DNA from: Leifsonia sp. TF02-11
GTDB lineage: Bacteria > Actinomycetota > Actinomycetes > Actinomycetales > Microbacteriaceae
Assembly: GCF_017565305.1 (NCBI RefSeq)
Contig: NZ_JAGEKP010000004.1
Coordinates: forward strand, 124,001-188,000
DNA length: 64,000 bases
Reading direction: 5' to 3'
Shown here: positions 28,696-40,350 of the stretch, piece after piece
How the letters are laid out: every line of letters starts with the position of its first letter
Position numbering within the stretch: the first letter of the stretch is position 1
Notes under the pieces: generated by a model
Told to the model about the DNA's origin: nothing
The model's database searches: none
What the model saw: only the letters and a program-made list of their open reading frames with translations
Translations under genes and position numbers: made by a program

Positions 28696-28819
28696 CGAAT
28701 GCCTTCCGGTCGACTGCACACGACGATGTGTGTGCAGGCAGCGTAGCGGAGGCGCGGGGTTAATACCTATAGGACAGGATGTTTAAGCGCCGACGGCGTG
28801 TCGCGTAGTCTGGCCCGCG

Positions 28820-30181
28820 ATGGATTCGGATCGGCCGGCAGCGCGGCTCAGCAGCGCCCTTGTCGCGGTCGCGCTCGTGGTCGCCGTGATCGGCAGCCTG
28901 GGCGCGCCGCTGATCACCTCGGTCGCCACCACGCTGCACGTCCCGCTCGCCGCCGCGCAGTGGACCCTGACCGTCACGCTGTTCGCCGGCGCGATCGCGG
29001 CCCCGGTGCTCGGGAGGCTCGGCTCCGGTCCGCGACGCCGCATCACCGTGCTCGGCTCGCTGGCGGTGGTCGTGCTGGGCGGCGTCCTCACCGTGCTGCC
29101 GCTGCCGTTCGCGTTCCTCATCGCGGGCCGCGCCCTGCAAGGACTCGGCCTCGGCGCGGTGGCCCTGCTGATGAGCGTCGCACGCACAGAGCTCCCCGAG
29201 GCGCGCGCGTCCGGGACGATCGCGGCGCTCTCGGTCGCGTCGACGGTCGGCATCGGTGTCGGCTATCCGCTCGTGGGGTTGATCGATCAGCTCGCCGGCC
29301 TGCGCGCCGCCTATGCGTTCGGCCTGGTCCTCTCGGCCGTCGCGCTCCTGATCGCGTGGCGGACCCTCCCGCGCGATGCGCCGGGGCCGAACCCGCGCCT
29401 GGACGTCCCCGGGGCGGTCCTGCTGGGGGTCGGCACTCTGGGCGTCCTCCTCGTCATCGCCGAACCGGCACTCTGGGCCAGTCCGCTCCTCGGAGGCGCC
29501 GTGCTCGGGCTGTCCGCGCTCGTGCTCGCCGCCTGGACCGTCGTCGAGCTGCGGGTGCCCGCTCCCCTGGCCGACCTCCGCCTCCTCGGCCGACCCACTG
29601 TGCTGCGCGCGAACGGCGCGATGCTGGTCTCCGGCGTCGGGATGTACCTGCTGTTCAGCCTTCTGACACGGTATCTACAGACTCCGCCAGGGGCGGGCTA
29701 CGGGTTCGCGCTGCCCGGCGTCGCGGCGGGCGCAGCGCTCATCCCCTTCTCCGCCCTCGGGTTCGTCGCCGGGCGTGTCGTCCCCCGCCTGGCGCGCACG
29801 GTCACGGACCGCGGCGCATTCGCCGTGTCGGCCTCCGCCGTCGCCATCGCGGCAGTGCTCCTCGCCGTCGGGACGGGGTCGCTCGCGGTGGTCCTGCTCG
29901 CCATGACCGTGCTCGGCTTCGGTGTCGGCGGCGTCTCCGCCGTCATGCCCCGGCTCGTCCTGGAGGACGTCCCCGCACAGGAGACCGCGAGTGTGCTCTC
30001 GATCAACCAGATCGTCCGCAGCGTCGGCTTCAGCATCGGCAGCGCCCTGGCGGGCCTCCTGCTGGCCGCGGCGACGCCCGCCGGCGCACTGCTCCCGCCG
30101 GCGGGCGGCTACGTCGCCGCCGCGCTGTGGGCGCTGCCGCTGCTCGCGGTCAGCGCCCTGATCGTCGCGCTCCGGCGGTGA
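28820..30181 (+). CDS. MFS transporter (drug:H+ antiporter type)
   Basis: 453 residues, with about 12 to 14 hydrophobic segments. Segment ALQGLGLGAVALLMSVARTE and the earlier LGRLGSGPRRRI loop match the motif A and C regions of DHA exporters. Likely exports a drug or metabolite; substrate unknown. A TAGTCT hexamer at 28806-28811 stands 8 nt before the ATG with no ribosome site between, suggesting a leaderless mRNA. Its stop abuts the stop of the convergent aldehyde dehydrogenase gene (30181 against 30182), leaving no room for a separate terminator. Confidence 0.85.
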   Translation: MDSDRPAARLSSALVAVALVVAVIGSLGAPLITSVATTLHVPLAAAQWTLTVTLFAGAIAAPVLGRLGSGPRRRITVLGSLAVVVLGGVLTVLPLPFAFLIAGRALQGLGLGAVALLMSVARTELPEARASGTIAALSVASTVGIGVGYPLVGLIDQLAGLRAAYAFGLVLSAVALLIAWRTLPRDAPGPNPRLDVPGAVLLGVGTLGVLLVIAEPALWASPLLGGAVLGLSALVLAAWTVVELRVPAPLADLRLLGRPTVLRANGAMLVSGVGMYLLFSLLTRYLQTPPGAGYGFALPGVAAGAALIPFSALGFVAGRVVPRLARTVTDRGAFAVSASAVAIAAVLLAVGTGSLAVVLLAMTVLGFGVGGVSAVMPRLVLEDVPAQETASVLSINQIVRSVGFSIGSALAGLLLAAATPAGALLPPAGGYVAAALWALPLLAVSALIVALRR

Positions 30182-31639
30182 TCACTCCCCGATGTACGAC
30201 ATCACGTGCTTGATGCGCGTGTAGTCCTCGAACCCGTACATCGACAGATCCTTGCCGTAGCCGGAGTGCTTGAAGCCGCCGTGCGGCATCTCGGCCACGA
30301 TCGGGATGTGGGTGTTGATCCACACGCAGCCGAAGTCGAGGCCTTTAGCGAAGCGCATCGCCCGGCCGTGGTCCTTCGTCCAGACCGACGACGCGAGGCC
30401 GTAGCGCACACCGTTGGCCCAGCGCAGGGCCTCCGCCTCGTCGGTGAACTTCTGCACGGTCTGCACCGGGCCGAAGATCTCGTTCTGCACCGCGTCGTCG
30501 TCCTGGCGCAGGCCGGAGACGATGGTGGCCTCCCAGAAGTACCCGCGGTCGCCCTGGCGACGGCCGCCCAGCTCGACGCGAGCGTGGTCGGGCAGCCTGT
30601 CGACGAAGCCGCTCACCTGGGCGAGCTGGTTGGCGTTGTTGAGCGGGCCGTAGAGGATGCCGTCCTCGCGCGGCGCACCCGTGCGGGCGTTGTCGCGGGC
30701 GTACTGCGCCAGTGCGGCGACGAATTCGTCGTGCACGCCCTGCTGCACCAACAGGCGGGTGGCGGCAGTGCAGTCCTGGCCGGCGTTGAAGTAGCCGGCG
30801 GCGACGATGCCCTCGACCGCCTTCTCGATGTCGGCGTCGTCGAAGACGATCACCGGCGCCTTGCCGCCGAGCTCGAGGTGCACTCGCTTGAGGTCGAAGG
30901 AGGCCGCCCTGGCGACCTCCATGCCCGCACGCACCGACCCGGTGATCGAGACCAGCTGCGGGGTGGGGTGGTCGATCATGGCGGCGCCCGTCGTCCGGTC
31001 GCCCAGCACCACGTTGAGCACGCCGGCCGGCAGGAACTCGCTGGCGACCTCCGCCAGCAGCAGCGTGGAGAGCGGCGTGGTGTCCGAGGGCTTCAGCACC
31101 GTGGTGTTGCCGGCCGCCAACGCGGGAGCGAACTTCCACACCGCCATGTTCAGCGGGTAGTTCCATGGCGTCACCTGGCCGACGACGCCGATCGGCTCGC
31201 GCCGGATGAACGACGTGTGGTCGGGCATGTACTCGCCGGCCGACTTGCCCTCCAGGTTGCGGGCCGCGCCGGCGAAGAAGCGGATCTGGTCGACCGACAG
31301 CAGGATCTCGTCCTCCACGAGGGTGCCTCGCGGCTTGCCGGTGTCCTGCGATTCGGCGTCGGCGAACTCCTCCGCGCGCTCCTCCATCGCGTCTGCGATG
31401 CGGAACAGGGCCAGCTGCCGCTCTGCCGGCGTGGTGTTTCCCCAGACCTCGAAGGCATCCTCGGCGGCGCGATATGCGTCGGCCACATCCTCGGCGGTGG
31501 AGACCGGCGCGGTGGCGTACACATCCTCCGTCGCCGGGTCGATCAGGGCGATGCCGTCGCTGCCGCGGGCGGCGGTGCGCGCACCGTTGACGAAGTTCGT
31601 CAGTTCGGGGGTCGTCGTTGTGCTCAGCGGTGAACTCAT
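30182..31639 (-). CDS. Gamma-aminobutyraldehyde dehydrogenase-like
   Basis: 485 residues. NAD-dependent aldehyde dehydrogenase fold with catalytic Cys290 ([11 protein letters not shown]), [25 protein letters not shown] and the C-terminal segment [20 protein letters not shown] typical of the aminobutyraldehyde dehydrogenase group (PatD-type). It would oxidise 4-aminobutanal, made from putrescine, to GABA. Divergent from an Lrp regulator and followed by an aminotransferase and an FAD amine oxidoreductase on the other strand, consistent with diamine breakdown. Confidence 0.87.
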   Translation of the reverse strand: MSSPLSTTTTPELTNFVNGARTAARGSDGIALIDPATEDVYATAPVSTAEDVADAYRAAEDAFEVWGNTTPAERQLALFRIADAMEERAEEFADAESQDTGKPRGTLVEDEILLSVDQIRFFAGAARNLEGKSAGEYMPDHTSFIRREPIGVVGQVTPWNYPLNMAVWKFAPALAAGNTTVLKPSDTTPLSTLLLAEVASEFLPAGVLNVVLGDRTTGAAMIDHPTPQLVSITGSVRAGMEVARAASFDLKRVHLELGGKAPVIVFDDADIEKAVEGIVAAGYFNAGQDCTAATRLLVQQGVHDEFVAALAQYARDNARTGAPREDGILYGPLNNANQLAQVSGFVDRLPDHARVELGGRRQGDRGYFWEATIVSGLRQDDDAVQNEIFGPVQTVQKFTDEAEALRWANGVRYGLASSVWTKDHGRAMRFAKGLDFGCVWINTHIPIVAEMPHGGFKHSGYGKDLSMYGFEDYTRIKHVMSYIGE

Positions 31640-31692
31640 GCCGGGAGTCTACTGATTTCGTCAGTGAATCGGGCAGGAATGTGCGGATTCGC

Positions 31693-31727
31693 TTGCTAGA
31701 GAGCTACTCCACTGACAGAATCGCTCC
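31693..31727 (+). promoter_or_regulatory. Promoter of the Lrp regulator gene, leaderless arrangement
   Basis: TTGCTA (31693-31698), 17-nt spacer, CAGAAT (31716-31721), then only 6 nt to the ATG at 31728. No ribosome site fits in that space, so transcription probably begins at or near the start codon. Confidence 0.55.
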
Positions 31728-32210
31728 ATGAGTACCCCTCGGGCAACGAATGGCACGAAGGCTGCGGTCATCGACGACGTCTCCAAGGCGATCATCGAGC
31801 AACTGCAGGTCGACGGCCGCAAGTCGTACGCGGAGATCGGCAAAGCGGTCGGTCTCAGCGAGGCGGCGGTGCGCCAGCGCGTGCAGAAGCTGACTGAGTC
31901 GGGTGTGATGCAGATCGTGGCCGTGACCGACCCGATGCAGCTCGGCTTCTACCGCCAGGCGATGATCGGGGTACGCGTCACCGGGGACACCCTGGTGATC
32001 GCGGACAAGCTCGCGGCGATGCCCGCCGTGGACTACGTCGTCCTCACGGCGGGGACATACGACATCCTCGCCGAGGTGGTGTGCGAGAACGACCTCGACC
32101 TCATCACGATGCTCAATTCCGAGATCCGGACGCTCGAGGGAGTGCTCTCCACCGAGACGTTCGTGTACCTCAAACTCCACAAACAGTTCTACAACTGGGG
32201 AACGCGATAA
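31728..32210 (+). CDS. Lrp/AsnC-family transcriptional regulator
   Basis: 160 residues. N-terminal helix-turn-helix (about 15-65; IIEQLQVDGRKSYAEIGKAV then GLSEAAVRQRVQKLTESGV) and a C-terminal ligand-binding domain (VDYVVLTAGTYDILAEVVCE). Such proteins form octamers that bind an amino acid or related ligand. It is divergent from the aminobutyraldehyde dehydrogenase and upstream of an aminotransferase separated by only 2 nt, so it most likely controls amine catabolism here. Confidence 0.93.
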   Translation: MSTPRATNGTKAAVIDDVSKAIIEQLQVDGRKSYAEIGKAVGLSEAAVRQRVQKLTESGVMQIVAVTDPMQLGFYRQAMIGVRVTGDTLVIADKLAAMPAVDYVVLTAGTYDILAEVVCENDLDLITMLNSEIRTLEGVLSTETFVYLKLHKQFYNWGTR

Positions 32211-32212
32211 CC

Positions 32213-33628
32213 ATGACGACAACCGTTGAAACGTTCGGCGAGCCCATCACACCCGATGAGGCAGACCTGCAGGCGAAGGCACGCGACCATCTCTGGATGC
32301 ACTTCGCACGCCAGTCGGTGATGGAGGAGGGCCACGGCGTCCCCATCATCACGCGCGGCGAGGGCCACCACATCTGGGACGACCACGGCAAGCGCTACAT
32401 CGACGGCCTGTCCGGGCTGTTCGTCGTGAACGCCGGCCACGGCCGCAAGCGTCTCGCCGAGGTCGCGGCGAAGCAGGCCGAACAGCTCGCCTTCTTCCCG
32501 ATCTGGTCGTACGCCCACCCGAACGCGATCGAGCTCGCGGACCGCCTCGCGCACTACGCGCCCGGCGACCTCAACCGCGTCTTCTTCTCCACCGGCGGCG
32601 GCGAGGCCGTCGAGACCGCGTTCAAGCTGGCCAAGTACTACTGGAAGCTGCAGGGCCGCCCGACCAAGCACAAGGTGCTGTCCCGTGCCGTGGCTTACCA
32701 CGGCACCCCGCAGGGCGCGCTGGCCATCACCGGCATCCCGGCCATGAAGGAGATGTTCGAGCCGCTGACCCCCGGCGGGTTCCGCGTGCCGAACACGAAC
32801 TTCTACCGCGCCGGCGAGATGGGCGCGCCGACCGACGACGTCGAGGCCTTCGGCGTGTGGGCGGCGAACCGCATCGAGGAGATGATCCAGTTCGAGGGTC
32901 CCGAGACCGTCGCCGCGATCTTCCTCGAGCCGGTCCAGAACTCGGGCGGCTGCTTCCCGCCGCCTCCCGGATACTTCCAGCGTGTGCGCGAGATCTGCGA
33001 CAAGTACGACGTGCTCATGGTCAGCGACGAGGTCATCTGCGCCTTCGGCCGCATCGGCCACATGTTCGCGTGCGACCAGTACGGCTACGTGCCCGACATG
33101 ATCACCTGCGCCAAGGGCATGACGTCCGGGTACTCCCCCATCGGCGCGACGATCATCAGCGACAAGATCTACGAGCCGTTCAAGCACGGCAACACGTCGT
33201 TCTACCACGGCTACACGTTCGGCGGGCACCCGGTGTCCTCGGCCGTCGCGCTGGAGAACCTCGACATCTTCGAGGAGGAGCGCCTCAACGAGCGCGTCCG
33301 GGAGAACTCGCCGCTGTTCCGCGCCGAGCTCGAGAAGCTCCTCGACCTCCCGATCGTCGGAGACGTCCGCGGCGACGGCTACTTCTTCGGCATCGAGCTG
33401 GTGAAGGACAAGTCGACGAAGGAGACGTTCAACGACGACGAGTCGGAGCGCCTGCTGCGCGGCTTCCTCTCCAAGGCGCTCTACGACGCGGGCCTCTACT
33501 GCCGCGCCGACGACCGTGGCGACCCCGTCGTCCAGCTCGCGCCGCCGCTCACGATCGGTCCGGACGAGTTCGTCGAGATCCGGCAGATCCTCGAGTCGGT
33601 GCTCACCGAGGCGTCCAACCACCTGTAA
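32213..33628 (+). CDS. Class III PLP-dependent aminotransferase (diamine/omega-amino type)
   Basis: 471 residues. PLP is expected on Lys301 (CAKGMTSGYSPIGA), with VSDEVICAFGRIG and the phosphate-binding STGGGEAVETAFKLA. The opening HLWMHFARQSVMEEGHGVPI and GLFVVNAGHGR resemble putrescine/omega-amino acid:pyruvate transaminases. It would turn a diamine into an aminoaldehyde, the substrate of the neighbouring aminobutyraldehyde dehydrogenase. ATG 32213 lies 2 nt past the Lrp stop, so the two are co-transcribed. A hairpin terminator follows. Confidence 0.9.
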   Translation: MTTTVETFGEPITPDEADLQAKARDHLWMHFARQSVMEEGHGVPIITRGEGHHIWDDHGKRYIDGLSGLFVVNAGHGRKRLAEVAAKQAEQLAFFPIWSYAHPNAIELADRLAHYAPGDLNRVFFSTGGGEAVETAFKLAKYYWKLQGRPTKHKVLSRAVAYHGTPQGALAITGIPAMKEMFEPLTPGGFRVPNTNFYRAGEMGAPTDDVEAFGVWAANRIEEMIQFEGPETVAAIFLEPVQNSGGCFPPPPGYFQRVREICDKYDVLMVSDEVICAFGRIGHMFACDQYGYVPDMITCAKGMTSGYSPIGATIISDKIYEPFKHGNTSFYHGYTFGGHPVSSAVALENLDIFEEERLNERVRENSPLFRAELEKLLDLPIVGDVRGDGYFFGIELVKDKSTKETFNDDESERLLRGFLSKALYDAGLYCRADDRGDPVVQLAPPLTIGPDEFVEIRQILESVLTEASNHL

Positions 33629-33649
33629 GACACCCAGCACGACCCGAAG

Positions 33650-33687
33650 GAGTCCGCGCACCGCACCACCGAGCGGCGCGCGGACTC
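33650..33687 (+). terminator. Rho-independent terminator after the aminotransferase
   Basis: Perfect 10-bp stem GAGTCCGCGC (33650-33659) with GCGCGGACTC (33678-33687), followed by TTTCGT. It separates the Lrp/aminotransferase unit from the FAD oxidoreductase. Confidence 0.7.
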
Positions 33688-33743
33688 TTTCGTCTCACCC
33701 GTCCGAGTACTCGGACGTCACACCCCAGACTCGAAGGAGTGTC

Positions 33744-35132
33744 GTGGACTACCGCAGCGTCGGCTTCTGGTTCGACTCGATCGCCGAGGCGGAGGACGGC
33801 TTCCGACCCCGGCCGGCGCTGGCCGAGGACACGACGGTCGACGTCGCGATCGTCGGCGCCGGCCTCACCGGACTCTGGACCGCGTACTACCTGCAGGAGG
33901 CCGACCCGAGCCTGCGCATCCTGCTCCTCGAACGAGACGTGGCCGGCTTCGGCGCGTCCGGGCGCAACGGCGGCTGGTGCTCCGCGCTGTTCCCGTGGTC
34001 GGCGTCCGCTCTGGCCGCCCGCTACGGGCGCGATGCCGCGGTGGCCCAGCGGCAGGCGATGGTCGACACCGTCGGCGAGGTCGGCCGGGTCGTCGAGGCC
34101 GAGGGCGTGGACTGCGACTACGTCCGCGGCGGCACCGTGACCTTCGCGCGCAACCGGGTGCAGCTCGCGGCCGCCCGGGCGGAGTTCGCGGAGTCGGAGG
34201 AGTTCGGCGTCGACCGGGTCACTCTCGCCGGCACCGAGAGCGTCCGTGCGCGCTACGGCGTCCCGGACGCCGTGGCGGCCACGATCACGCCGGCCTGCGC
34301 CCGCGTGCACCCCGGCAAGCTCGTGCGTGGCATGGCCCGCGCGGTCGAACGCCGCGGCGCGGTGATCACTGAGCAGACCGAAGTGATCGGCTGGACCGAC
34401 GGCGTCGTGCGGGTGCGCGCGGCCGGCGTCGAGCGCACGGTCACCGCAGGCACAGTCGTCAACGCCACCGAGGGCTACGGGTCACAGCTCGCCCAGGTCG
34501 GCCGCCGCATCCTCCCCCTGTACTCGCTCATGATCGCCACCGAGCCGCTCTCCGACGCGGTGTGGGAGCGCATCGGCATCGAGCACGGCCAGACCTTCGC
34601 CGACTTCCGGCACCTGATCGTCTACGGCCAGCGCACTGCCGACAACCGCATCGCGTTCGGCGGGCGCGGCGCCCGGTACCACCTCGGCAGCGCCATCCAC
34701 CCCTCCTACGACCGCTCGCCGCGCGTGCGCGACCACCTGGTCCGCACGCTGGGCGAGCTGTTCCCCGCGGTCGCCGGCGTTCGCATCACCCACCACTGGG
34801 GCGGCCCGCTGGGCGTTCCGCGCGACTGGCACGCCGCCGTCGGCCTCGACCGCGACGCGCGCGAGGCCTGGGCCGGCGGCTACGTCGGCGACGGGCTCAG
34901 CACCACGAATCTCGCAGGCCGCACGCTGGCCGACCTGATCGCCGGCCGCCGGACCGAGCTCACCGCGCTTCCGTGGGTCGGCCACCGCTCTCCGCGCTGG
35001 GAGCCGGAGCCGCTGCGCTTCCTCGGCGCCAACGCCGGCCTCGTCGCAATGGAGGGCGCCGACCTGGAGGAGCGCGCCACCGGCCGCCCCTCCCTCGTCG
35101 CCCGCGCCATGGCTCCCCTCACCGGCCACTGA
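33744..35132 (+). CDS. FAD-dependent amine/amino acid oxidoreductase (PuuB/DAO family)
   Basis: 462 residues. N-terminal Rossmann dinucleotide site VAIVGAGLTGLWTAYYL, then LLERDVAGFGASGRNGGW, the classic GRNGGW segment of gamma-glutamylputrescine oxidase-like DAO proteins. HHWGGPLGVPRDWHAAVG and YVGDGLSTTNLAGRTLADL close the FAD site. Start GTG 33744 with GAAGGAG at 33733-33739. Likely oxidises an amine or N-substituted amino acid, and the neighbours argue for a polyamine. No glutamylputrescine synthetase is seen in the window, so the true substrate is open. Confidence 0.85.
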   Translation: MDYRSVGFWFDSIAEAEDGFRPRPALAEDTTVDVAIVGAGLTGLWTAYYLQEADPSLRILLLERDVAGFGASGRNGGWCSALFPWSASALAARYGRDAAVAQRQAMVDTVGEVGRVVEAEGVDCDYVRGGTVTFARNRVQLAAARAEFAESEEFGVDRVTLAGTESVRARYGVPDAVAATITPACARVHPGKLVRGMARAVERRGAVITEQTEVIGWTDGVVRVRAAGVERTVTAGTVVNATEGYGSQLAQVGRRILPLYSLMIATEPLSDAVWERIGIEHGQTFADFRHLIVYGQRTADNRIAFGGRGARYHLGSAIHPSYDRSPRVRDHLVRTLGELFPAVAGVRITHHWGGPLGVPRDWHAAVGLDRDAREAWAGGYVGDGLSTTNLAGRTLADLIAGRRTELTALPWVGHRSPRWEPEPLRFLGANAGLVAMEGADLEERATGRPSLVARAMAPLTGH

Positions 35133-35160
35133 CGCACGTCACCACCCCGCACGCCCCGCC

Positions 35161-35215
35161 GAGGGGCACGTTGTTGTCACTTTCGAGCCGCGAAAGCGAC
35201 AAGGACGTGCCCCTC
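35161..35215. repeat. Intergenic palindrome, family 1, copy 2
   Basis: Arms 35161-35185 and 35191-35215, 22 of 25 positions paired, 5-nt loop. Shares GGGCACGT.GTTGTC..TTTCG with copies at 984-1032 and 59188-59236. Again between convergent genes. Confidence 0.8.
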
Positions 35216-35235
35216 GCGCGTGTGCCTCTCGGGCG

Positions 35236-36015
35236 TCAGTTGTCTTCGAAGCGGAGGTGGCGCAGGCTCCGGCCGTTGCGGCGGACGAGCCGAAGGGACT
35301 CGACGCCGATCCGGATGTGCCGCTCCACGAACTGCGCGGTCACGCTGCGATCGCTCTCGGCCGTCTTGACGCCCTCCGGGATCATCGGCTGATCGGACAC
35401 CAGCAGCAGGGCGCCGCTCGGGATGTGGTTGGCGAACCCGGCCGCGAAGACGGTCGCGGTCTCCATGTCCACCGCCATGCAGCGCGTCTGCCGCAGGTAC
35501 GTCTTGAAGGTGTCGTCGTGCTCCCAGACCCGGCGGTTCGTCGTGTACACGGTGCCGGTCCAGTAGTCGTGGCCGAAGTCGCGGATCGTCGTCGAGACAC
35601 CGCGCTGCAGCTGGAACGCGGGCAGCGCCGGCACCTCGGGGGGCAGATAGTCGTTCGACGTGCCCTCGCCGCGGATGGCCGCGATCGGCAGCACCAGGTC
35701 GCCGAGCTGGTTCTTCTTCTTGACCCCGCCGCACTTGCCGAGGAACAGGGCCGCCTTCGGGCTCACCGCGCTCAGCAGGTCCATGATGGTCGCCGCGTTC
35801 GGGCTGCCCATGCCGAAGTTGATCATCGTGATGCCGTCGGCGGTCGCGTTCGGCATCGAGCGGTCGCTGCCGCGCACCTCCGCTCCGTACCACTCGGCAA
35901 ACCGGTAGACGTAGTCGCCGAAGTTGGTGAGCAGGATGTGCTCGCCGAACTCCTCCAGGGGCGTGCCGGTGTAGCGGGGCAGCCAGTCCCTGACGATCTC
36001 GACCTTTTCCTTCAT
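35236..36015 (-). CDS. amn: AMP nucleosidase (phosphorylase-fold domain only)
   Basis: 259 residues. Matches the C-terminal catalytic part of AMP nucleosidase: MINFGMGSPNAATIMDLL, FLGKCGGVKKKNQLGDLVLP, MAVDMETATVFAAGFAN and LLLVSDQPMIPEGVKT. The enzyme splits AMP to adenine and ribose 5-phosphate, in the PNP/UDP phosphorylase fold. E. coli Amn has an extra N-terminal domain of about 170 residues; here it is absent, as in other short members. ATG 36015 is chosen; the longer upstream frame is arginine-rich and not credible. Only 19 nt downstream of the VIT transporter stop. Confidence 0.83.
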   Translation of the reverse strand: MKEKVEIVRDWLPRYTGTPLEEFGEHILLTNFGDYVYRFAEWYGAEVRGSDRSMPNATADGITMINFGMGSPNAATIMDLLSAVSPKAALFLGKCGGVKKKNQLGDLVLPIAAIRGEGTSNDYLPPEVPALPAFQLQRGVSTTIRDFGHDYWTGTVYTTNRRVWEHDDTFKTYLRQTRCMAVDMETATVFAAGFANHIPSGALLLVSDQPMIPEGVKTAESDRSVTAQFVERHIRIGVESLRLVRRNGRSLRHLRFEDN

Positions 36016-36034
36016 CGCCTCGGCGCTCCGGCGC

Positions 36035-38271
<2,237 letters not shown>

Positions 38272-38292
38272 CGCCCGTCAGGCCGATCGTTC

Positions 38293-38349
38293 GCAACTCC
38301 GGAGATCCTGCCCGACACGCCGCGCGTCGCGCCGGTGGTCCGGAGTTAC
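38293..38349. repeat. Intergenic inverted repeat, possible family 2 relative
   Basis: Arms AACTCCGGA (38295-38303) and TCCGGAGTT (38339-38347) with a 35-nt loop that contains CGACACGCCG, the same core as the loops of the two family 2 palindromes. Between convergent gdhA and helicase genes. Confidence 0.6.
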
Positions 38350-38365
38350 GCGCGCCGGGCCCGCT

Positions 38366-40303
38366 TCAGGAGCGGCCGATGCGCTTGCGGAGCCACTCGA
38401 TGCGGGCCTGGAGCTGCGAGACGCTGGCCTGCGCCACGGCCGGGCCGCCGCAGACGCGGCGCAGCTCGGCGTGGATGAGGCCGTGGGGTTCACCCGAGTT
38501 CTTCGAGTACAGGCCCACGAGACTGTTCAACAGCTGTCTCTGCTCCTTCAGGGTGCGGTGCAGCGGGGCCGGCGGGTGCCCGTCGGCCGCGGCTGGTCGC
38601 GAGCTGTGCCGGCGCGCCTGGCGCTGCTGTCGCTGCATCAGGAGGTCATGCACCTGCTCCGGCTCGAGGATGCCGGGCAGTCCGATGAAGTCGAGCTCCT
38701 CGTCGGAGCCGGGCACCGCGAACCCGCCGAACTCGCGCCCGTCGTAGACCACGCGGTCGAAGTTCGCCTCCGAGCCGAGCGCCTCGAACGCGAACTGCTC
38801 GGTCAGGGCCTCCGAGGCCCTCCCCTCGCGGTTCGCCTCGGCCATCATCGCGTCCTCGGGGTTCCAGAGGTCGCCCTCGGCCCCTTCGGCCGTCGGTCGG
38901 TCGAGAGCGTGGTCGCGTTCGAGCTCGAGGGCGTTCGCGAGCGCCATCAGCGTCGGCACGTTCGGCAGGAACACGGAAGCCGTCTCACCCCGGCGCCTGG
39001 CACGCACGAATCGCCCGATCGCCTGGGCGAAGAACAGCGGCGTGGAGGCGCTGGTCGCGTAGACGCCGACCGCCAGGCGGGGCACGTCCACGCCTTCCGA
39101 CACCATGCGCACAGCGACCATCCAGCGCGACTCCCCCGCCGCGAACTCGGCGATCCGGTCGCTCGCCTCCTTCTCGTCCGAGAGCACGACCGTCACCGGC
39201 TCCCCGCTGATCTGCTGGAGGAGGTCGGCATAGGCGCGCGCGGCATAGTGGTCGGTCGCGATCACCAGTCCCCCGGCGTCCGGGATCGAGTTGCGCACTT
39301 CGCTGAGCCGTCGGTCGGCGGCGCTGAGCACGGCGGGGATCCACTCGCCGCGAGGGTCGAGCGCGGTGCGCCAGGCCTGCGAAGTGATGTCCTTGGTGTT
39401 GCCCTCGCCGAGCCGCGCCTCCATCTCGTCGCCGGTCTTGGTGCGCCAGCGCATGTGACCGGCGTAGATCATGAAGATCACCGGGCGAACGACGCCGTCG
39501 CTGAGCGCGCGTCCGTAACCGTAGTTGTAGTCGGTGACCGACGTACGGATGCCCTGTCGGTCGGGCAGGTAGGTGACGAACGGGATGGGCGCGGTGTCGG
39601 AGCGGAACGGCGTGCCGGTGAGGGAGAGCCGGCGGGTCGCACGCTCGAAGGCGTCGCGGATGCCGTCTCCCCAGCTCAGGGCGTCTCCGCCGTGGTGCAC
39701 TTCGTCGAGGATGACGAGCGTCCGATAGGACTCGGTGATGTCTTTGTGCAGGCTCGGCCGCATTGCGACCTGCGCATAGGTGACGGCGACGCCTTTGTAG
39801 TGGCGGGCGTAGCGGCCCTCGGCGTTTCGGAAGTCGGGATCGAGCGGCAGGCCGACCCGCGCGGCGGCCTCGGCCCACTGTCGCTTGAGGTGCTCGGTGG
39901 GCGCCACGACGGTGACCCGCTCGACGACGCGGCGCGACAGCAGTTCGGTGGCGAGCCGCAGAGCGAAAGTCGTCTTGCCCGCGCCCGGGGTCGCGGCGGC
40001 CAGGAAGTCGCGCGGCTCGTGAACGAAGTAGGCGTCGAGCGCCTCGGCCTGCCACGCGCGGAGCTTTCCCGCGGTGCCCCAGGCCGCGCGCTCGGGGAAC
40101 GACGGCGACAGGTGCTCGGCGGCGAAGCTGCCGGCGTGGGCCCCCGCGCTGTGCTCGGCAGCATTCGACTCGGTGACGCCAGACTCGACGGCACCTGATT
40201 CGGCGGCACCTGATTCGGCGGCACCTGTTCCTTTCGCGGGTACGACGGCGCCCAGCGAGGGCTCGCCGGGCTGGGGTGCTGCTGTCGTCTCCACTTGGAT
40301 CAA
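38366..40303 (-). CDS. DEAD/DEAH-box helicase-like protein (superfamily 2)
   Basis: 645 residues. Helicase core: Walker A AATPGAGKTTFA, motif II DEVHHGGD, motif III LTGTPFRSD, and QAIGRFVRARRRG as motif VI. The C-terminal third is not recognised and is rich in Arg and Gln. The first 65 residues are low-complexity with repeats of ESGA, so the start is uncertain; TTG 40303 gives the longest frame, GTG 40294 is close. It acts on nucleic acid, but repair, restriction or RNA roles cannot be told apart. Divergent from an SGNH hydrolase. Confidence 0.8.
   Translation of the reverse strand: MIQVETTAAPQPGEPSLGAVVPAKGTGAAESGAAESGAVESGVTESNAAEHSAGAHAGSFAAEHLSPSFPERAAWGTAGKLRAWQAEALDAYFVHEPRDFLAAATPGAGKTTFALRLATELLSRRVVERVTVVAPTEHLKRQWAEAAARVGLPLDPDFRNAEGRYARHYKGVAVTYAQVAMRPSLHKDITESYRTLVILDEVHHGGDALSWGDGIRDAFERATRRLSLTGTPFRSDTAPIPFVTYLPDRQGIRTSVTDYNYGYGRALSDGVVRPVIFMIYAGHMRWRTKTGDEMEARLGEGNTKDITSQAWRTALDPRGEWIPAVLSAADRRLSEVRNSIPDAGGLVIATDHYAARAYADLLQQISGEPVTVVLSDEKEASDRIAEFAAGESRWMVAVRMVSEGVDVPRLAVGVYATSASTPLFFAQAIGRFVRARRRGETASVFLPNVPTLMALANALELERDHALDRPTAEGAEGDLWNPEDAMMAEANREGRASEALTEQFAFEALGSEANFDRVVYDGREFGGFAVPGSDEELDFIGLPGILEPEQVHDLLMQRQQRQARRHSSRPAAADGHPPAPLHRTLKEQRQLLNSLVGLYSKNSGEPHGLIHAELRRVCGGPAVAQASVSQLQARIEWLRKRIGRS
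40194..40236. repeat. 15-bp tandem repeat in the helicase N-terminus
   Basis: Units of the form CGGCGGCACCTGATT repeat almost three times, in frame (15 nt), encoding ESGAA/ESGAV repeats on the minus strand. Copy number changes would alter length by five residues, not frame. Confidence 0.6.
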
Positions 40304-40350
40304 ATCTACCCGAGGCGTCCGACACCACGACCACGATGCAGAATGGAGGA

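Noticed and set aside
28794-28805. CGGCGTGTCGCG upstream of the MFS gene, matching the family 2 loop core.
   Set aside because: No flanking inverted arms, so a lone 12-mer could be chance or a remnant.
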